From Wocania arenilitoris (GTDB lineage: Bacteria; Bacteroidota; Bacteroidia; Flavobacteriales; Flavobacteriaceae), in assembly GCF_021728535.1 (NCBI RefSeq), contig NZ_JAKKDU010000001.1, positions 234,298 through 298,297 on the forward strand: 64,000 bases of DNA, in the 5' to 3' direction. A program made the translations under genes and the position numbers. This document shows, one piece after another, positions 16,801-25,051 of this stretch. Position 1 is the first letter of the stretch; each line of letters starts with the position of its first letter. The notes under the pieces are model-generated. The model saw nothing but the letters and a program-made list of their open reading frames with translations, had not been told where the DNA came from and made no database searches.

Positions 16801-19800
16801 TTAAAAATAAGCTTTCAATTGAATGGTTCCAGTGTGGATAGTTCGGCTAGTTTCAGTTTTTCGTCCAAAGTAGTTTAAGTTTAAATCTAAAAATGTAGTC
16901 AGTTTTTTTTGTGCTAATAAACTCCATGTAAAGTTTATCCCTGGTTGTAAACCTTCTAGCATTTGATAAGAAACAGGGGTATTTGAATTTCCGTTAAACG
17001 CATTAGAAAAATAATTAAACTCTCCATTTATAGCATTTTTGTCTTTATTTGAAAAGGCAAACGAAACACCATACTTTTGCTGTGTTAAAGATTCTAAACC
17101 ACCAATGGTATTTTGCTTTTTTGTATGTTGGTAAAAGATGTCGAAACGTGAATTATCATTAAATAAATAAGAAATTTTAGGATTAAAAAGCGTTTCGTCA
17201 AAATTGTAATTTTTACTAGCAAAATTTTCACTAACACTTTCATTTTTATCAAAAGCAGATTGAAATGATAGCAACCAACTTTCTTCAATTTTATGATTAA
17301 AGTTAAACTGATGACTGTTCAAATTATTTTCTATAAATCCAACAGACAATATATTTCGAGACTGATTAGACAAATATGTGTAAGATGTTGTGTAACGCTG
17401 TTTCCCGCGATTAAAAAACAATACATTTCTAAAATTTAATTGTAAACCTAATTGATTATCTACATCATTTTCAAAAGGGTTAAGATTAAAACTATTGCCT
17501 TCTCGCTGTATTTTTCGATCTATTAAGTAGCTAGTTTGGTTGTAAAAATGCGACCAAAAAGTCTTGGATGTATTGTTAGTAACAGACCATTGCGACGGAT
17601 TAATAGTTAATGTTTGACTCAATCTATTTTGATGCGTTTTTATATAAATACGATTGGGCAATAACACACGAATATATTTACCTTGATCTTGAAATTGAGC
17701 AATTTCAAATTCTTCTAGTTCTTGGATGCTGTTATTGTTATAGTCAATCCAAGTATAGGTACCTTGTCCAGGTTCAACTTCAACATAAGTAAAGTCTTGT
17801 TGTGGTAATGTGCCTGAATTAGTTTCAAAAACAGTATTCCATAAAACCACTTGCTTAAACAGTTTTTGGTTGAATTGCAATCTGGAGTTTATGGATTGTT
17901 CATCTTCAATACTTTCTTCTTCACTTTTAAGTGTTCTGTAATTTGCAAAAAGCGATAAGTTGGTGTTTGTGTTTTGTATAAGTTTTGAATTTAAATAAAA
18001 TGTATTAGAAGTGTTTACTTTTTGTAATTCATTATTTCTAATGCTATCATTAACTCTATTTTTATACCCAATTTCTGCAAAAATCTTGGTGCTATCTCCA
18101 ACACCAAAAAACAACTCGTACGATTTAAATTTCTGACTTAAAGGCGTTAATATTTGGGTAGCAGTATTTTTTTGTTCGTTAGCTTCAATCGCTAATTTAG
18201 AACCTAACCAACTTTTTTGCATACCATAGGTTATGGTGTTGTGCGACCTTAAAAAAGTTGATGAATTAATATTTGACTGTGCTTTTAAAAAACTAGAATT
18301 AGAATTAATATTGAACCTATCAAGAAACAGATTTATGTTTGAAACATGCCTGTTGCCACTAAAATTTTCTGAAAATTCTAAATGTTCAAAATGATAATTT
18401 ATAAACCCTTTTTTATGGTGAAATATTTTAAAACCAGAGTTTAAAAGAATTTGATTACCAAAACTACCAGCAATGGCGTTACTTTGTGGTTGGTCTAAGT
18501 TCCAATCTCTGTTAAATTCAGCATTATATAAGCGCTCAATAGTTTTAAAATTCTTCTGAATGTAATCGCCATCTATATAGGCATTTAAATTCCAAAGACT
18601 ATCTTTTTTTATAATGCTCTGATTAATTTTTAGCTTGCCAGCAAACCCGTCATTATCTTCATCATTTAAATTAGAAAAGAGGTTTAAATCATTTTTACTA
18701 CCAGCGGCTTCAAAATTAATACTTGTTTTTTCAGAAGGATTAAAACTTCCATTAATAACTGCAATTTGAAGTTTTGTTGGAGCAACAAGCTGAACTATAG
18801 GAGCATAGTTGCCTTGATTCACACCAACATATTCGTAAATATTATTAATAGCATTAATACTACTTAAAATATAATCGCCCTGATTTGCTCCAACTAGTGT
18901 AAAGGTAACACGATACAATTCATCATTTGGGTCGTTAGAAAACACAAAGGTTTCAACACCACTAACAAGTTCTTTTTTATATAAAATTCTATTATCATTT
19001 AATGCTTCTAAAACTTCTGATGGGGCAACCATTTGTGCTCTATCATCGCCAGCATCTGCCAATATTTGAACTTGTTCTGATGATAAATTTTGTTGCAAAG
19101 GTTGGTTTTTAGCGTCATTTTCAGAATAAACCGAAACACCAAGTTTAAGTTTATCGCTTTCAAAGCGTGCGCCACCATAAGCTACTAAGCGCGAATAATT
19201 GCGTTCGCTAACTTGGTAATCGGCTGTAATACGCATTTCTGAAGTCACCGGAAATGTAGAGTTAAAAATTATTTCGCCAGCATTATAGTCGATAATATAA
19301 TCTTGATTTTCGCCACGTTTTAAAGCAACGCCATTTACATAAATAGTTTCGCTACCAGAAACAATAAGTACAAATAATTCGCCATTTTGCCCTTGTAGTT
19401 TATACGGGCCTTGATTGCCTTCCTGTGCTGTAAAGGTACTTCTGGTAAATTGCCCACGTACAAAAGCACCCGCAGCAAATAAATTAGTTTTAGCATCCTC
19501 GCTACCTAATGTTGCATTGATACTTAATCCTTGAACTCGTTTAGAAAAACTAGCAAAATATGAATTGGTATTTAGTAAATCAATATCTCCTGCACGTATG
19601 TTCCAATTGGCGCTAAACAATTCAATAAAAACCTGATCGAATTCATCTAAACGTTGGCTATATCCGCTTTCTTGTAATGGAATATTAGCATCTTGAATAG
19701 ACGCTCGTAACGATACTTTGTCGTTCAACTTTCCTGTAATTTGTAAATCGAGTTCACTATTTAAAACCGAATTTTGATTATTGCCAATAGTAACGCCACG

Positions 19801-20223
19801 AGAAATACTACCCGAAGTTGTTAAACCATCAAAAGGAATAAAGTTTTTTGATTCGCTAGGTTGCGATAATTTGTAAAGCGTTTGTGCGGTACTATTGTTT
19901 TCAACAATAATATTGTCGTCTAATTGTTTATAGGTTTTTGTTAAAAAATCTGGAAATTTTAAATAATGTATAATTACAGAATCTGCAAGAATAGGCTTTT
20001 TAAAAGTTAAAATGGCTTTTGCAAAATCTATATTATAATACGTAGAATCAATTATTGAGCTATCTTTCCTTTTAATTGAAAAGAAATTAGCGTTAATACT
20101 AACACTGTCAATCCTAATAGTATCTTTTATTGCAACTTTTTTAGTTTTATAATTAGAATTTTTGTTTTGTGCTAAGGCGCAAAAACCAATTAAAGAAAAT
20201 AAAAAAAACAGTAAATATTTCAT
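16801..20223 (-). CDS. Large outer-membrane beta-rich protein, unknown function
   Basis: 1140 residues with a clear signal peptide (LLFFLFSLIGFCALAQ). The rest is beta-strand-rich with alternating aromatic residues. Around residues 290-340 it has GENQDYIIDYNAGEIIF, a motif also seen in SprA-like gliding and type IX secretion proteins, but the protein is less than half the length of SprA and no plug or POTRA domain is recognised. The second half looks like a barrel with periodic Tyr/Phe/Trp, ending TIQLKAYF with a C-terminal Phe. An outer-membrane location is therefore likely. It stands alone between sdhB and xth. Confidence 0.75.
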   Translation of the reverse strand: MKYLLFFLFSLIGFCALAQNKNSNYKTKKVAIKDTIRIDSVSINANFFSIKRKDSSIIDSTYYNIDFAKAILTFKKPILADSVIIHYLKFPDFLTKTYKQLDDNIIVENNSTAQTLYKLSQPSESKNFIPFDGLTTSGSISRGVTIGNNQNSVLNSELDLQITGKLNDKVSLRASIQDANIPLQESGYSQRLDEFDQVFIELFSANWNIRAGDIDLLNTNSYFASFSKRVQGLSINATLGSEDAKTNLFAAGAFVRGQFTRSTFTAQEGNQGPYKLQGQNGELFVLIVSGSETIYVNGVALKRGENQDYIIDYNAGEIIFNSTFPVTSEMRITADYQVSERNYSRLVAYGGARFESDKLKLGVSVYSENDAKNQPLQQNLSSEQVQILADAGDDRAQMVAPSEVLEALNDNRILYKKELVSGVETFVFSNDPNDELYRVTFTLVGANQGDYILSSINAINNIYEYVGVNQGNYAPIVQLVAPTKLQIAVINGSFNPSEKTSINFEAAGSKNDLNLFSNLNDEDNDGFAGKLKINQSIIKKDSLWNLNAYIDGDYIQKNFKTIERLYNAEFNRDWNLDQPQSNAIAGSFGNQILLNSGFKIFHHKKGFINYHFEHLEFSENFSGNRHVSNINLFLDRFNINSNSSFLKAQSNINSSTFLRSHNTITYGMQKSWLGSKLAIEANEQKNTATQILTPLSQKFKSYELFFGVGDSTKIFAEIGYKNRVNDSIRNNELQKVNTSNTFYLNSKLIQNTNTNLSLFANYRTLKSEEESIEDEQSINSRLQFNQKLFKQVVLWNTVFETNSGTLPQQDFTYVEVEPGQGTYTWIDYNNNSIQELEEFEIAQFQDQGKYIRVLLPNRIYIKTHQNRLSQTLTINPSQWSVTNNTSKTFWSHFYNQTSYLIDRKIQREGNSFNLNPFENDVDNQLGLQLNFRNVLFFNRGKQRYTTSYTYLSNQSRNILSVGFIENNLNSHQFNFNHKIEESWLLSFQSAFDKNESVSENFASKNYNFDETLFNPKISYLFNDNSRFDIFYQHTKKQNTIGGLESLTQQKYGVSFAFSNKDKNAINGEFNYFSNAFNGNSNTPVSYQMLEGLQPGINFTWSLLAQKKLTTFLDLNLNYFGRKTETSRTIHTGTIQLKAYF

Positions 20224-20357
20224 TCAGTTACATAAACTACAAATAGCTTAAAATATTTTGTTAATAGCTTCGTTAAAACTCCTGCTAGATTTAATAGTGT
20301 AAATGTAACGCATTATTTATTTTAGCTAAAATTAACTCGTTTTATATAAAAAGAGTT

Positions 20358-20389
20358 ATCTCAGCGAAGGTTGAGATCTTTTGAAAGAT
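20358..20389 (+). other. Paired hairpins upstream of exodeoxyribonuclease III
   Basis: ATCTCA (20358-20363) pairs with TGAGAT (20372-20377), and ATCTTT (20376-20381) pairs with AAAGAT (20384-20389). The two stems overlap by two bases and so compete. They sit 11 bases before the ATG. A regulatory role is only a possibility. Confidence 0.3.
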
Positions 20390-20399
20390 ATCAGAATTT

Positions 20400-21161
20400 A
20401 TGAAAATTATATCCTATAATGTAAATGGTATTCGTGCTGCAATAAATAAAGGCTTTATTGATTGGTTAAAAAGTGCAAATCCAGATGTTATTTGTTTACA
20501 AGAAATTAAAGCTTTAAAAGAGCAGTTGGATTTAGATCTTTTTGAAGCAGCAGGTTACAAATATAACTATTGGTTTAGTGCCCAAAAAAAAGGTTACAGC
20601 GGAGTGGCTATTTTATGTAAAACAGAACCAAATCATGTTGAATATGGCACAGGAATAGAGTCAATGGATTTTGAGGGTAGAAACCTTAGAGTAGATTTCG
20701 ATGGTTTTTCTATAATGAGCTTGTATCTGCCATCTGGCACTAATGATGCAAGATTAAACCATAAATTGGAATATATGGATATGTTTCAAGACTATATAAA
20801 TAAGCTGAAAAAAGATATTGCAAACCTAGTGATTTGTGGCGATTATAATATTTGTCATGAAGAAATAGACATTCATAACCCTAAAATGAAAGGTGTTTCT
20901 GGGTTTTTGCTAGTAGAACGTGAGTGGATAGGAAATTTTATTGATAGCGGATTTATCGATTCTTTTAGGTTTGTAAATCCAGAATTACAGCAATATAGCT
21001 GGTGGAGTTATCGTGCCAATGCACGTGCCAATAATAAAGGATGGCGATTAGATTACGCTATGGTTTCGCAGCCATTACAAGAAAATATAAAAAGAGCCGT
21101 TATACTAACCGAAGCTGTACATAGTGACCATTGCCCTATTTTAGTTGAAATAGAAAATTAA
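20400..21161 (+). CDS. xth: Exodeoxyribonuclease III (AP endonuclease)
   Basis: Cleaves DNA at abasic sites and trims 3' ends during base-excision repair. The 253 residues carry the ExoIII signatures: MKIISYNVNGIRAA (metal-binding Asn), CLQEIKA (catalytic Glu), SLYLPSG, ICGDYNICHEEID (Asp/Asn) and SDHCPI (catalytic Asp-His). The motif WRLDYAMVS is also typical. It is cytoplasmic. The OmpA-type gene follows after 31 bases and could be cotranscribed. Confidence 0.96.
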   Translation: MKIISYNVNGIRAAINKGFIDWLKSANPDVICLQEIKALKEQLDLDLFEAAGYKYNYWFSAQKKGYSGVAILCKTEPNHVEYGTGIESMDFEGRNLRVDFDGFSIMSLYLPSGTNDARLNHKLEYMDMFQDYINKLKKDIANLVICGDYNICHEEIDIHNPKMKGVSGFLLVEREWIGNFIDSGFIDSFRFVNPELQQYSWWSYRANARANNKGWRLDYAMVSQPLQENIKRAVILTEAVHSDHCPILVEIEN

Positions 21162-21192
21162 TTTTTATAAATAATAAATTTAACCCAAAATC

Positions 21193-22152
21193 ATGATTAA
21201 AAAAATCTCATTTGCCGTATTAACTTTAGCGCTTTTAGCATCATGTGTATCACCTAAAGTATATAAAGAATTAGAAGGTAAGTATGCCAATTTAAAACAA
21301 GAAAACAGAAAACTTTCAGATGAAAACGAAGCACTATTAAATGCTAAAAATACAGCTGAAAATGAGTTGAAGCAATTAACAACAGCTTATAATGAAGCTG
21401 TTGCAGAACGCGATAAATTACAAGCCGATTACAATGCGACAAAGTCCAATCTAGAAAATCTAAAGGCGTCTTATGATGCTTTAGAAAAAAATAGTACTGC
21501 AGCCATTACAGAAAACTCTAAAAAAAATAGAGAATTGTTAGCGCAGTTAGAAGCTAAAGAGCAAGCTTTAGCTGCCGAAAGTGCACGATTAGCAAAACTT
21601 AAAAAAGAGTTGCAAGATCGTTCAAATAGAGTTGCAGAATTAGAAAGCGTAATAGCATCAAAAGACGCAGCAATGACAGCTCTTAAAAATGCTATTTCAA
21701 GGGCTTTAACCGATTTTGAAGGCAAAGGATTAACAGTTGAGCAACGCGACGGGAAGGTATATGTGTCTATGGAAAATAAGCTATTATTTAGCTCAGGTAG
21801 TTGGGCAGTTGGGGCAGAAGGCCGAAGAGCCGTAAATCAATTAGGTGGTGTGTTGGCAGATAATCCAGATATTGCAGTCTTAATAGAAGGACACACCGAT
21901 AATGCACCGTATCAAGGTAGCGGTAATCTTAGTGGTAACTGGGATTTATCGACTAAGCGAGCAACTGCAATCGTTAATATTTTAAGAGAAAATAATAATA
22001 TTAATCCAGAAAATTTAACTGCTGCTGGTCGTGGTGAATTTGCACCAATAGCAACTAACGATACCCCCGAAGGTAAAGCAAAAAACAGACGTATAGAAGT
22101 TATTTTAACACCAAAGTTAGATGAGCTTTCTAAGTTGTTAAGCGATAATTAA
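21193..22152 (+). CDS. OmpA-family lipoprotein with coiled coil
   Basis: Probably anchors the outer membrane to peptidoglycan. A lipobox, LLASC (Cys18), follows the signal peptide. Residues ~25-165 form an almost unbroken heptad coiled coil (LEGKYANLKQENRKLSDENE and onward). Residues ~190-310 are an OmpA C-terminal domain with LLFSSGSWAVG, IEGHTDNAPYQ (the diaminopimelate-contacting Asp) and AKNRRIEVILTP. There is no beta-barrel, so it is a soluble periplasmic lipoprotein. Length and layout match flavobacterial OmpA/MotB proteins. Confidence 0.93.
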   Translation: MIKKISFAVLTLALLASCVSPKVYKELEGKYANLKQENRKLSDENEALLNAKNTAENELKQLTTAYNEAVAERDKLQADYNATKSNLENLKASYDALEKNSTAAITENSKKNRELLAQLEAKEQALAAESARLAKLKKELQDRSNRVAELESVIASKDAAMTALKNAISRALTDFEGKGLTVEQRDGKVYVSMENKLLFSSGSWAVGAEGRRAVNQLGGVLADNPDIAVLIEGHTDNAPYQGSGNLSGNWDLSTKRATAIVNILRENNNINPENLTAAGRGEFAPIATNDTPEGKAKNRRIEVILTPKLDELSKLLSDN

Positions 22153-22155
22153 TCG

Positions 22156-22199
22156 TCACTTCGAGTGATTTCAATGTATTGAAATTATATCGAGAAGTA
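22156..22199. repeat. Dispersed palindrome, CACTTCGAG type
   Basis: The arms CACTTCGA...ATTTCAAT and ATTGAAAT...TCGAGAAGT are roughly complementary. It lies just after the OmpA gene and could fold in its 3' UTR. A short palindrome, CCTGTCGACAGG, follows at about 22210-22221. Confidence 0.5.
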
Positions 22200-22236
22200 G
22201 GGCGCCTACCTGTCGACAGGCAGGTTGTTCAAAAAA

Positions 22237-22290
22237 GGTCGGGACTATTCGCTATATATTTTTTACGTCATATCAAGTACGAAGTACGTG
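22237..22290 (-). repeat. Degenerate copy of the GATACAGCG-type repeat
   Basis: Contains GTCGGGACTATTCGCTATAT and a T-run in the same order as the better copy at 46831-46891, but the second half has diverged. Confidence 0.4.
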
Positions 22291-22383
22291 GCTTATTGCT
22301 AAATATTACTTTAAGCAAAAGTAATTTTATCTTTTTAAAAAAGCATATTGATTCTCCAGATAATTATCGGGTCACTAACGCAT

Positions 22384-22425
22384 AAAAAACCTTTAAAAGT
22401 TATTAATAACTTTTAAAGGTTTTTT
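22384..22425. terminator. Perfect 42-base palindromic terminator
   Basis: Twenty bases on each side (AAAAAACCTTTAAAAGTTAT and its exact complement) flank TA, with A- and T-runs at the ends. It can terminate in both directions. Confidence 0.8.
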
Positions 22426-22460
22426 ATCTTTATCAACTAGTCTAAAAATCTAACTAAGTT

Positions 22461-22538
22461 GTCATTCCTGCGAAGGCAGGAATCTATATAAACTTTGAAA
22501 TTAAATTAAAAAGATTCCCGTGAAGGTGGGAATGATAA
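22461..22538. repeat. Inverted pair of TCATTCC..GGAATCT elements
   Basis: GTCATTCCTGCGAAGGCAGG at 22461-22480 (continuing AATCT) is followed after about 25 bases by AGATTCCCGTGAAGGTGGGA (22512-22531), the same element inverted. A GTG within the second copy (22520) is in frame with the next gene but is not its start. Confidence 0.65.
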
Positions 22539-22549
22539 AAACAGCATTT

Positions 22550-23587
22550 ATGAAATACACAACACTACCAAATACAAAAATAAAAGTTAGCAAAATATGC
22601 TTAGGCACCATGACTTGGGGAAACCAGAACTCTCAAGAAGAAGGCTTTGCTCAAATGGATTATGCTTTAGACAGAGGTGTTAATTTTTGGGATACAGCCG
22701 AAATGTATGCTGTTCCTGCAAGTCCTGAAACTTACGGAAGTACAGAAACTATTATTGGTAATTGGTTTGCTAAAAATGGTAATCGAGATAAAGTAATTTT
22801 AGCCTCAAAAATAGCTGGTAATGGTGATTATACAGCACACATTCGTACTAATGGTTTTGCTCCAGAGGCACTTAAAGAGGCAGTGAATAATAGCTTAAAA
22901 CGTTTACAGACTGATTATATTGATTTGTATCAATTACACTGGCCAGAGCGCGAAACGAATTATTTTGGAGTTAGAGATTATAAGCATAATACAAATGATG
23001 CTTGGGAAGATAATTTTAATGAAGTCTTACACACACTTGACGGCATAATTAAAGAAGGTAAAATTAGAAACGTTGGTATTTCAAACGAGAAGGCTTGGGG
23101 AACTATGCGTTATTTAGAAGAATCTAAAAACCATAATTTACCAAGAATGGCAACCATTCAAAACCCTTATTCGTTATTGTGCAGAACCTTTGAAGGTGAT
23201 TTAGCCGAAGTGTCTATTCGCGAAAATATAGGCTTGTTGGCATATTCGCCAATGGCGTTTGGTGTGCTATCTGGAAAGTATATAAAAGGAACAGCTGCTG
23301 ATAATGCGCGTTTAAAACTATTCCCAAGATTTGGTCGTTATACCAATCCGCAAGCTACTGAAGCAACAAAAAAGTATTTAAAAATTGCTGAAGATAATAA
23401 CATGACTTTAGCACAAATGAGTTTAGCATTTGTAACCCAACAGCCTTTTGTAACCAGTAATATTATTGGTGCTACTAATTTAGAGCAGCTTAAAGAAAAT
23501 ATTGATAGTGTTGATGTGGTTTTAAGTGATGCGGTTTTGACTCAAATAAATGAAGTGCATGATGTGATACCTAATCCTGCGCCTTAA
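22550..23587 (+). CDS. tas: Tas-like NADPH-dependent aldo/keto reductase
   Basis: A TIM-barrel oxidoreductase that should reduce carbonyl compounds with NADPH; the substrate is unknown. The 345 residues open with YTTLPNTKIKVSKICLGTMT. The catalytic tetrad is visible as Asp in FWDTAEMY, the Tyr of that motif, Lys in VILASKI and His in LYQLHWPER. The segment AEMYAVPASPETYGSTE followed by GNWFAKNGNRDK matches the Tas subgroup. The start is the ATG at 22550, because the in-frame GTG at 22520 lies inside a dispersed repeat. Confidence 0.92.
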   Translation: MKYTTLPNTKIKVSKICLGTMTWGNQNSQEEGFAQMDYALDRGVNFWDTAEMYAVPASPETYGSTETIIGNWFAKNGNRDKVILASKIAGNGDYTAHIRTNGFAPEALKEAVNNSLKRLQTDYIDLYQLHWPERETNYFGVRDYKHNTNDAWEDNFNEVLHTLDGIIKEGKIRNVGISNEKAWGTMRYLEESKNHNLPRMATIQNPYSLLCRTFEGDLAEVSIRENIGLLAYSPMAFGVLSGKYIKGTAADNARLKLFPRFGRYTNPQATEATKKYLKIAEDNNMTLAQMSLAFVTQQPFVTSNIIGATNLEQLKENIDSVDVVLSDAVLTQINEVHDVIPNPAP

Positions 23588-23688
23588 TTTTTGAGTGAGC
23601 AACAGTTCTTGTTTTCTTGCTATTTTATTGATTCTCTATCTTAATGTTCTATTTGACTTTGTCAGAAAAAAATGATAACTTCGTTTAA

Positions 23689-23726
23689 CGGCTGATATAA
23701 AACATTAAAACGATTTCATATCAGTT
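23689..23726 (+). repeat. Inverted repeat upstream of the TIMP-like gene
   Basis: CTGATAT and ATATCAG flank a loop of about 19 bases, directly after the left boundary of the cassette-like unit. Confidence 0.5.
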
Positions 23727-23751
23727 GAGCATTATGCCCAATTAGAAAAAA

Positions 23752-24612
23752 ATGAGAACAGCAATTATCATATTGACAGTATTCCTTAGTCAGTTGTCTA
23801 TGAAAACATATGCTTGTGATTGTGAATCTCAAGGGAATTTCTACAAAGTCTCACCAAATTCTGACTTAGTTGCTTTAGTAAAAATCAATAAATATTTGAC
23901 ATTTAAGGATATTTACGATAGTCCGACACCAATGTCAATGGAAGTTGAAATACTTGAAGTTTTTAAAGGAGTTGATAATAGAAAAACAGTTAAAGTTTGG
24001 GGAGACGTTGGACATTTGTGCAGACCTTACCTAAATCAATTTTCCGTTGACAGCATATATGTTATCGCATTTCAAAAAGGAGAAAAAGGAAGTGAATTTG
24101 GTCATTTGAATGAAACGGAGAATGATTACTCAATTTCGAACTGTGGCGAATATTGGCTAAAGGCAAATAGAAAATCTGACACTTTAATTGGTTCGGAATC
24201 GACTATTGAGTTAAATCGGCTAATGGGACTTTATGATAGAACAAAAGATTTAACACCAGCTGACTTCAAAGAGATATTTCAAAAAGCGTTAGACTTTCCA
24301 GATTTACAACAGTATTACCACACCGACTTTGACTCTACTCGAAAACAAGTAATTATTAAGTATTTCGGAGATGCGAACCACAACAATTTGCAAGGTGTGT
24401 CAAAATTTGATCGACAAGTAATCATTAAAACGGAAGAGGAAATTAAGAAAGAAGGAATTAAGAATTACTTTGGACTTGGTGATTGGGTTTGTGGGACAAA
24501 TTCCGTGAGAATGCAATTGTATTATCCGATTGAAGGAATAACTCTATCTCTAATGTTTAAGAAGATAAATAATGAGTGGACTATAACAAGCAATGCATTG
24601 TGGGAAGAATAA
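23752..24612 (+). CDS. Secreted TIMP/NTR-like protein
   Basis: 286 residues. The signal peptide ends at TYA and the mature protein would begin CDC, as tissue inhibitors of metalloproteinases begin with Cys-x-Cys. The next ~110 residues follow an OB-like NTR pattern: LVALVKINKYL, MEVEILEVFKG, KTVKVWGD, then a Cys (HLCRPYL), a YVIAF strand and a late Cys (ISNCGEYW). In animal TIMPs the N-terminal Cys chelates the protease zinc; whether that holds in bacteria is unproven. The C-terminal half (~150-286) is not recognised. The gene is a single cargo between cassette-like boundaries, which suggests recent acquisition. Confidence 0.65.
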   Translation: MRTAIIILTVFLSQLSMKTYACDCESQGNFYKVSPNSDLVALVKINKYLTFKDIYDSPTPMSMEVEILEVFKGVDNRKTVKVWGDVGHLCRPYLNQFSVDSIYVIAFQKGEKGSEFGHLNETENDYSISNCGEYWLKANRKSDTLIGSESTIELNRLMGLYDRTKDLTPADFKEIFQKALDFPDLQQYYHTDFDSTRKQVIIKYFGDANHNNLQGVSKFDRQVIIKTEEEIKKEGIKNYFGLGDWVCGTNSVRMQLYYPIEGITLSLMFKKINNEWTITSNALWEE

Positions 24613-24617
24613 AAAAA

Positions 24618-24812
24618 GGGCATAACACTGTATATAGCAAATAGGGCGTTCTGTTGTTTACGGAAGTTTAGTGCTATTTACCAATACCGCCAAATCGTTG
24701 ATTTGGCTTTTAAAATGAATAAGATAAAAACAAAATACAACGATTTGGCTCAGAGCAAACCCGAAAGTTTATCGCTTTCTATTGCCCTACTGCCATATAC
24801 TAAACGTTAAAC
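24618..24812. repeat. 195-base foldable attC-like element after the TIMP-like gene
   Basis: The outer arms GTATATAGCAAATAGGGC and the complement of GCCCTACTGCCATATAC pair imperfectly. Inside, GCCAAATCGTTGATTTGGC is itself a palindrome, and AACGATTTGGCTC repeats half of it. It ends in AACGTTAAAC. The fold and ends resemble an integron attC site but are longer than most. Confidence 0.5.
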
Positions 24813-24870
24813 GAACTTCCTAAAAAACAAATTGCTTCGGTTCATTAACTTAATAAATATTTAGACTGCG

Positions 24871-24945
24871 TTAGGGATTGAAGCGACATCCTTTTTAAGG
24901 CACGAAAAAAGATACAGCGAAAAAGCCCGACCCTTGTGGTAACGC
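24871..24945 (+). repeat. GATACAGCG-type dispersed repeat, plus orientation
   Basis: The order is GAAGCGACATCCTTTTT, then CACGAAAAAAGATACAGCG, then AAAAAGCCCGACCC. A copy in the opposite orientation is at 46831-46891 and a degenerate one at 22237-22290. No coding potential is seen. Confidence 0.65.
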
Positions 24946-25012
24946 TCAAATAAAAATAAAATAATTCAACAGATTGTCACGTCGTTTCACTTCTCTCAAT
25001 GGCGTATAAAAC

Positions 25013-25048
25013 AAAAACGCCTTACTAAACAAATAGCAAGGCGTTTTT
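25013..25048. terminator. Terminator of the RNase G gene
   Basis: AAAAACGCCTT (25013-25023) and AAGGCGTTTTT (25038-25048) are exact complements around a 14-base loop, three bases beyond the stop codon of the minus-strand gene. Confidence 0.8.
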
Positions 25049-25051
25049 AAA

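Larger units (their letters stand above)
23680..24815. mobile_element. Cassette-like unit bounded by an 11-bp inverted repeat
   Basis: TTCGTTTAACG at 23680-23690 and its exact complement CGTTAAACGAA at 24805-24815 enclose one complete gene (23752-24612) and a 195-base foldable 3' element. The right boundary contains GTTAAAC, which fits the GTTRRRY end of integron attC sites. No integrase is in the window, so the assignment as a mobile cassette is inference. Confidence 0.4.

Noticed and set aside
21471..21725. Antisense open frame inside the OmpA-type gene
   Set aside because: A shadow of the coiled-coil repeats on the plus strand.
22179..22385. 68-codon open frame in the gap after the OmpA gene
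   Set aside because: It lies entirely across dispersed repeats and the flank of a perfect terminator.
24618..24812. CRISPR or tRNA gene
   Set aside because: No regular repeat-spacer array and no cloverleaf; the fold is a long imperfect hairpin.
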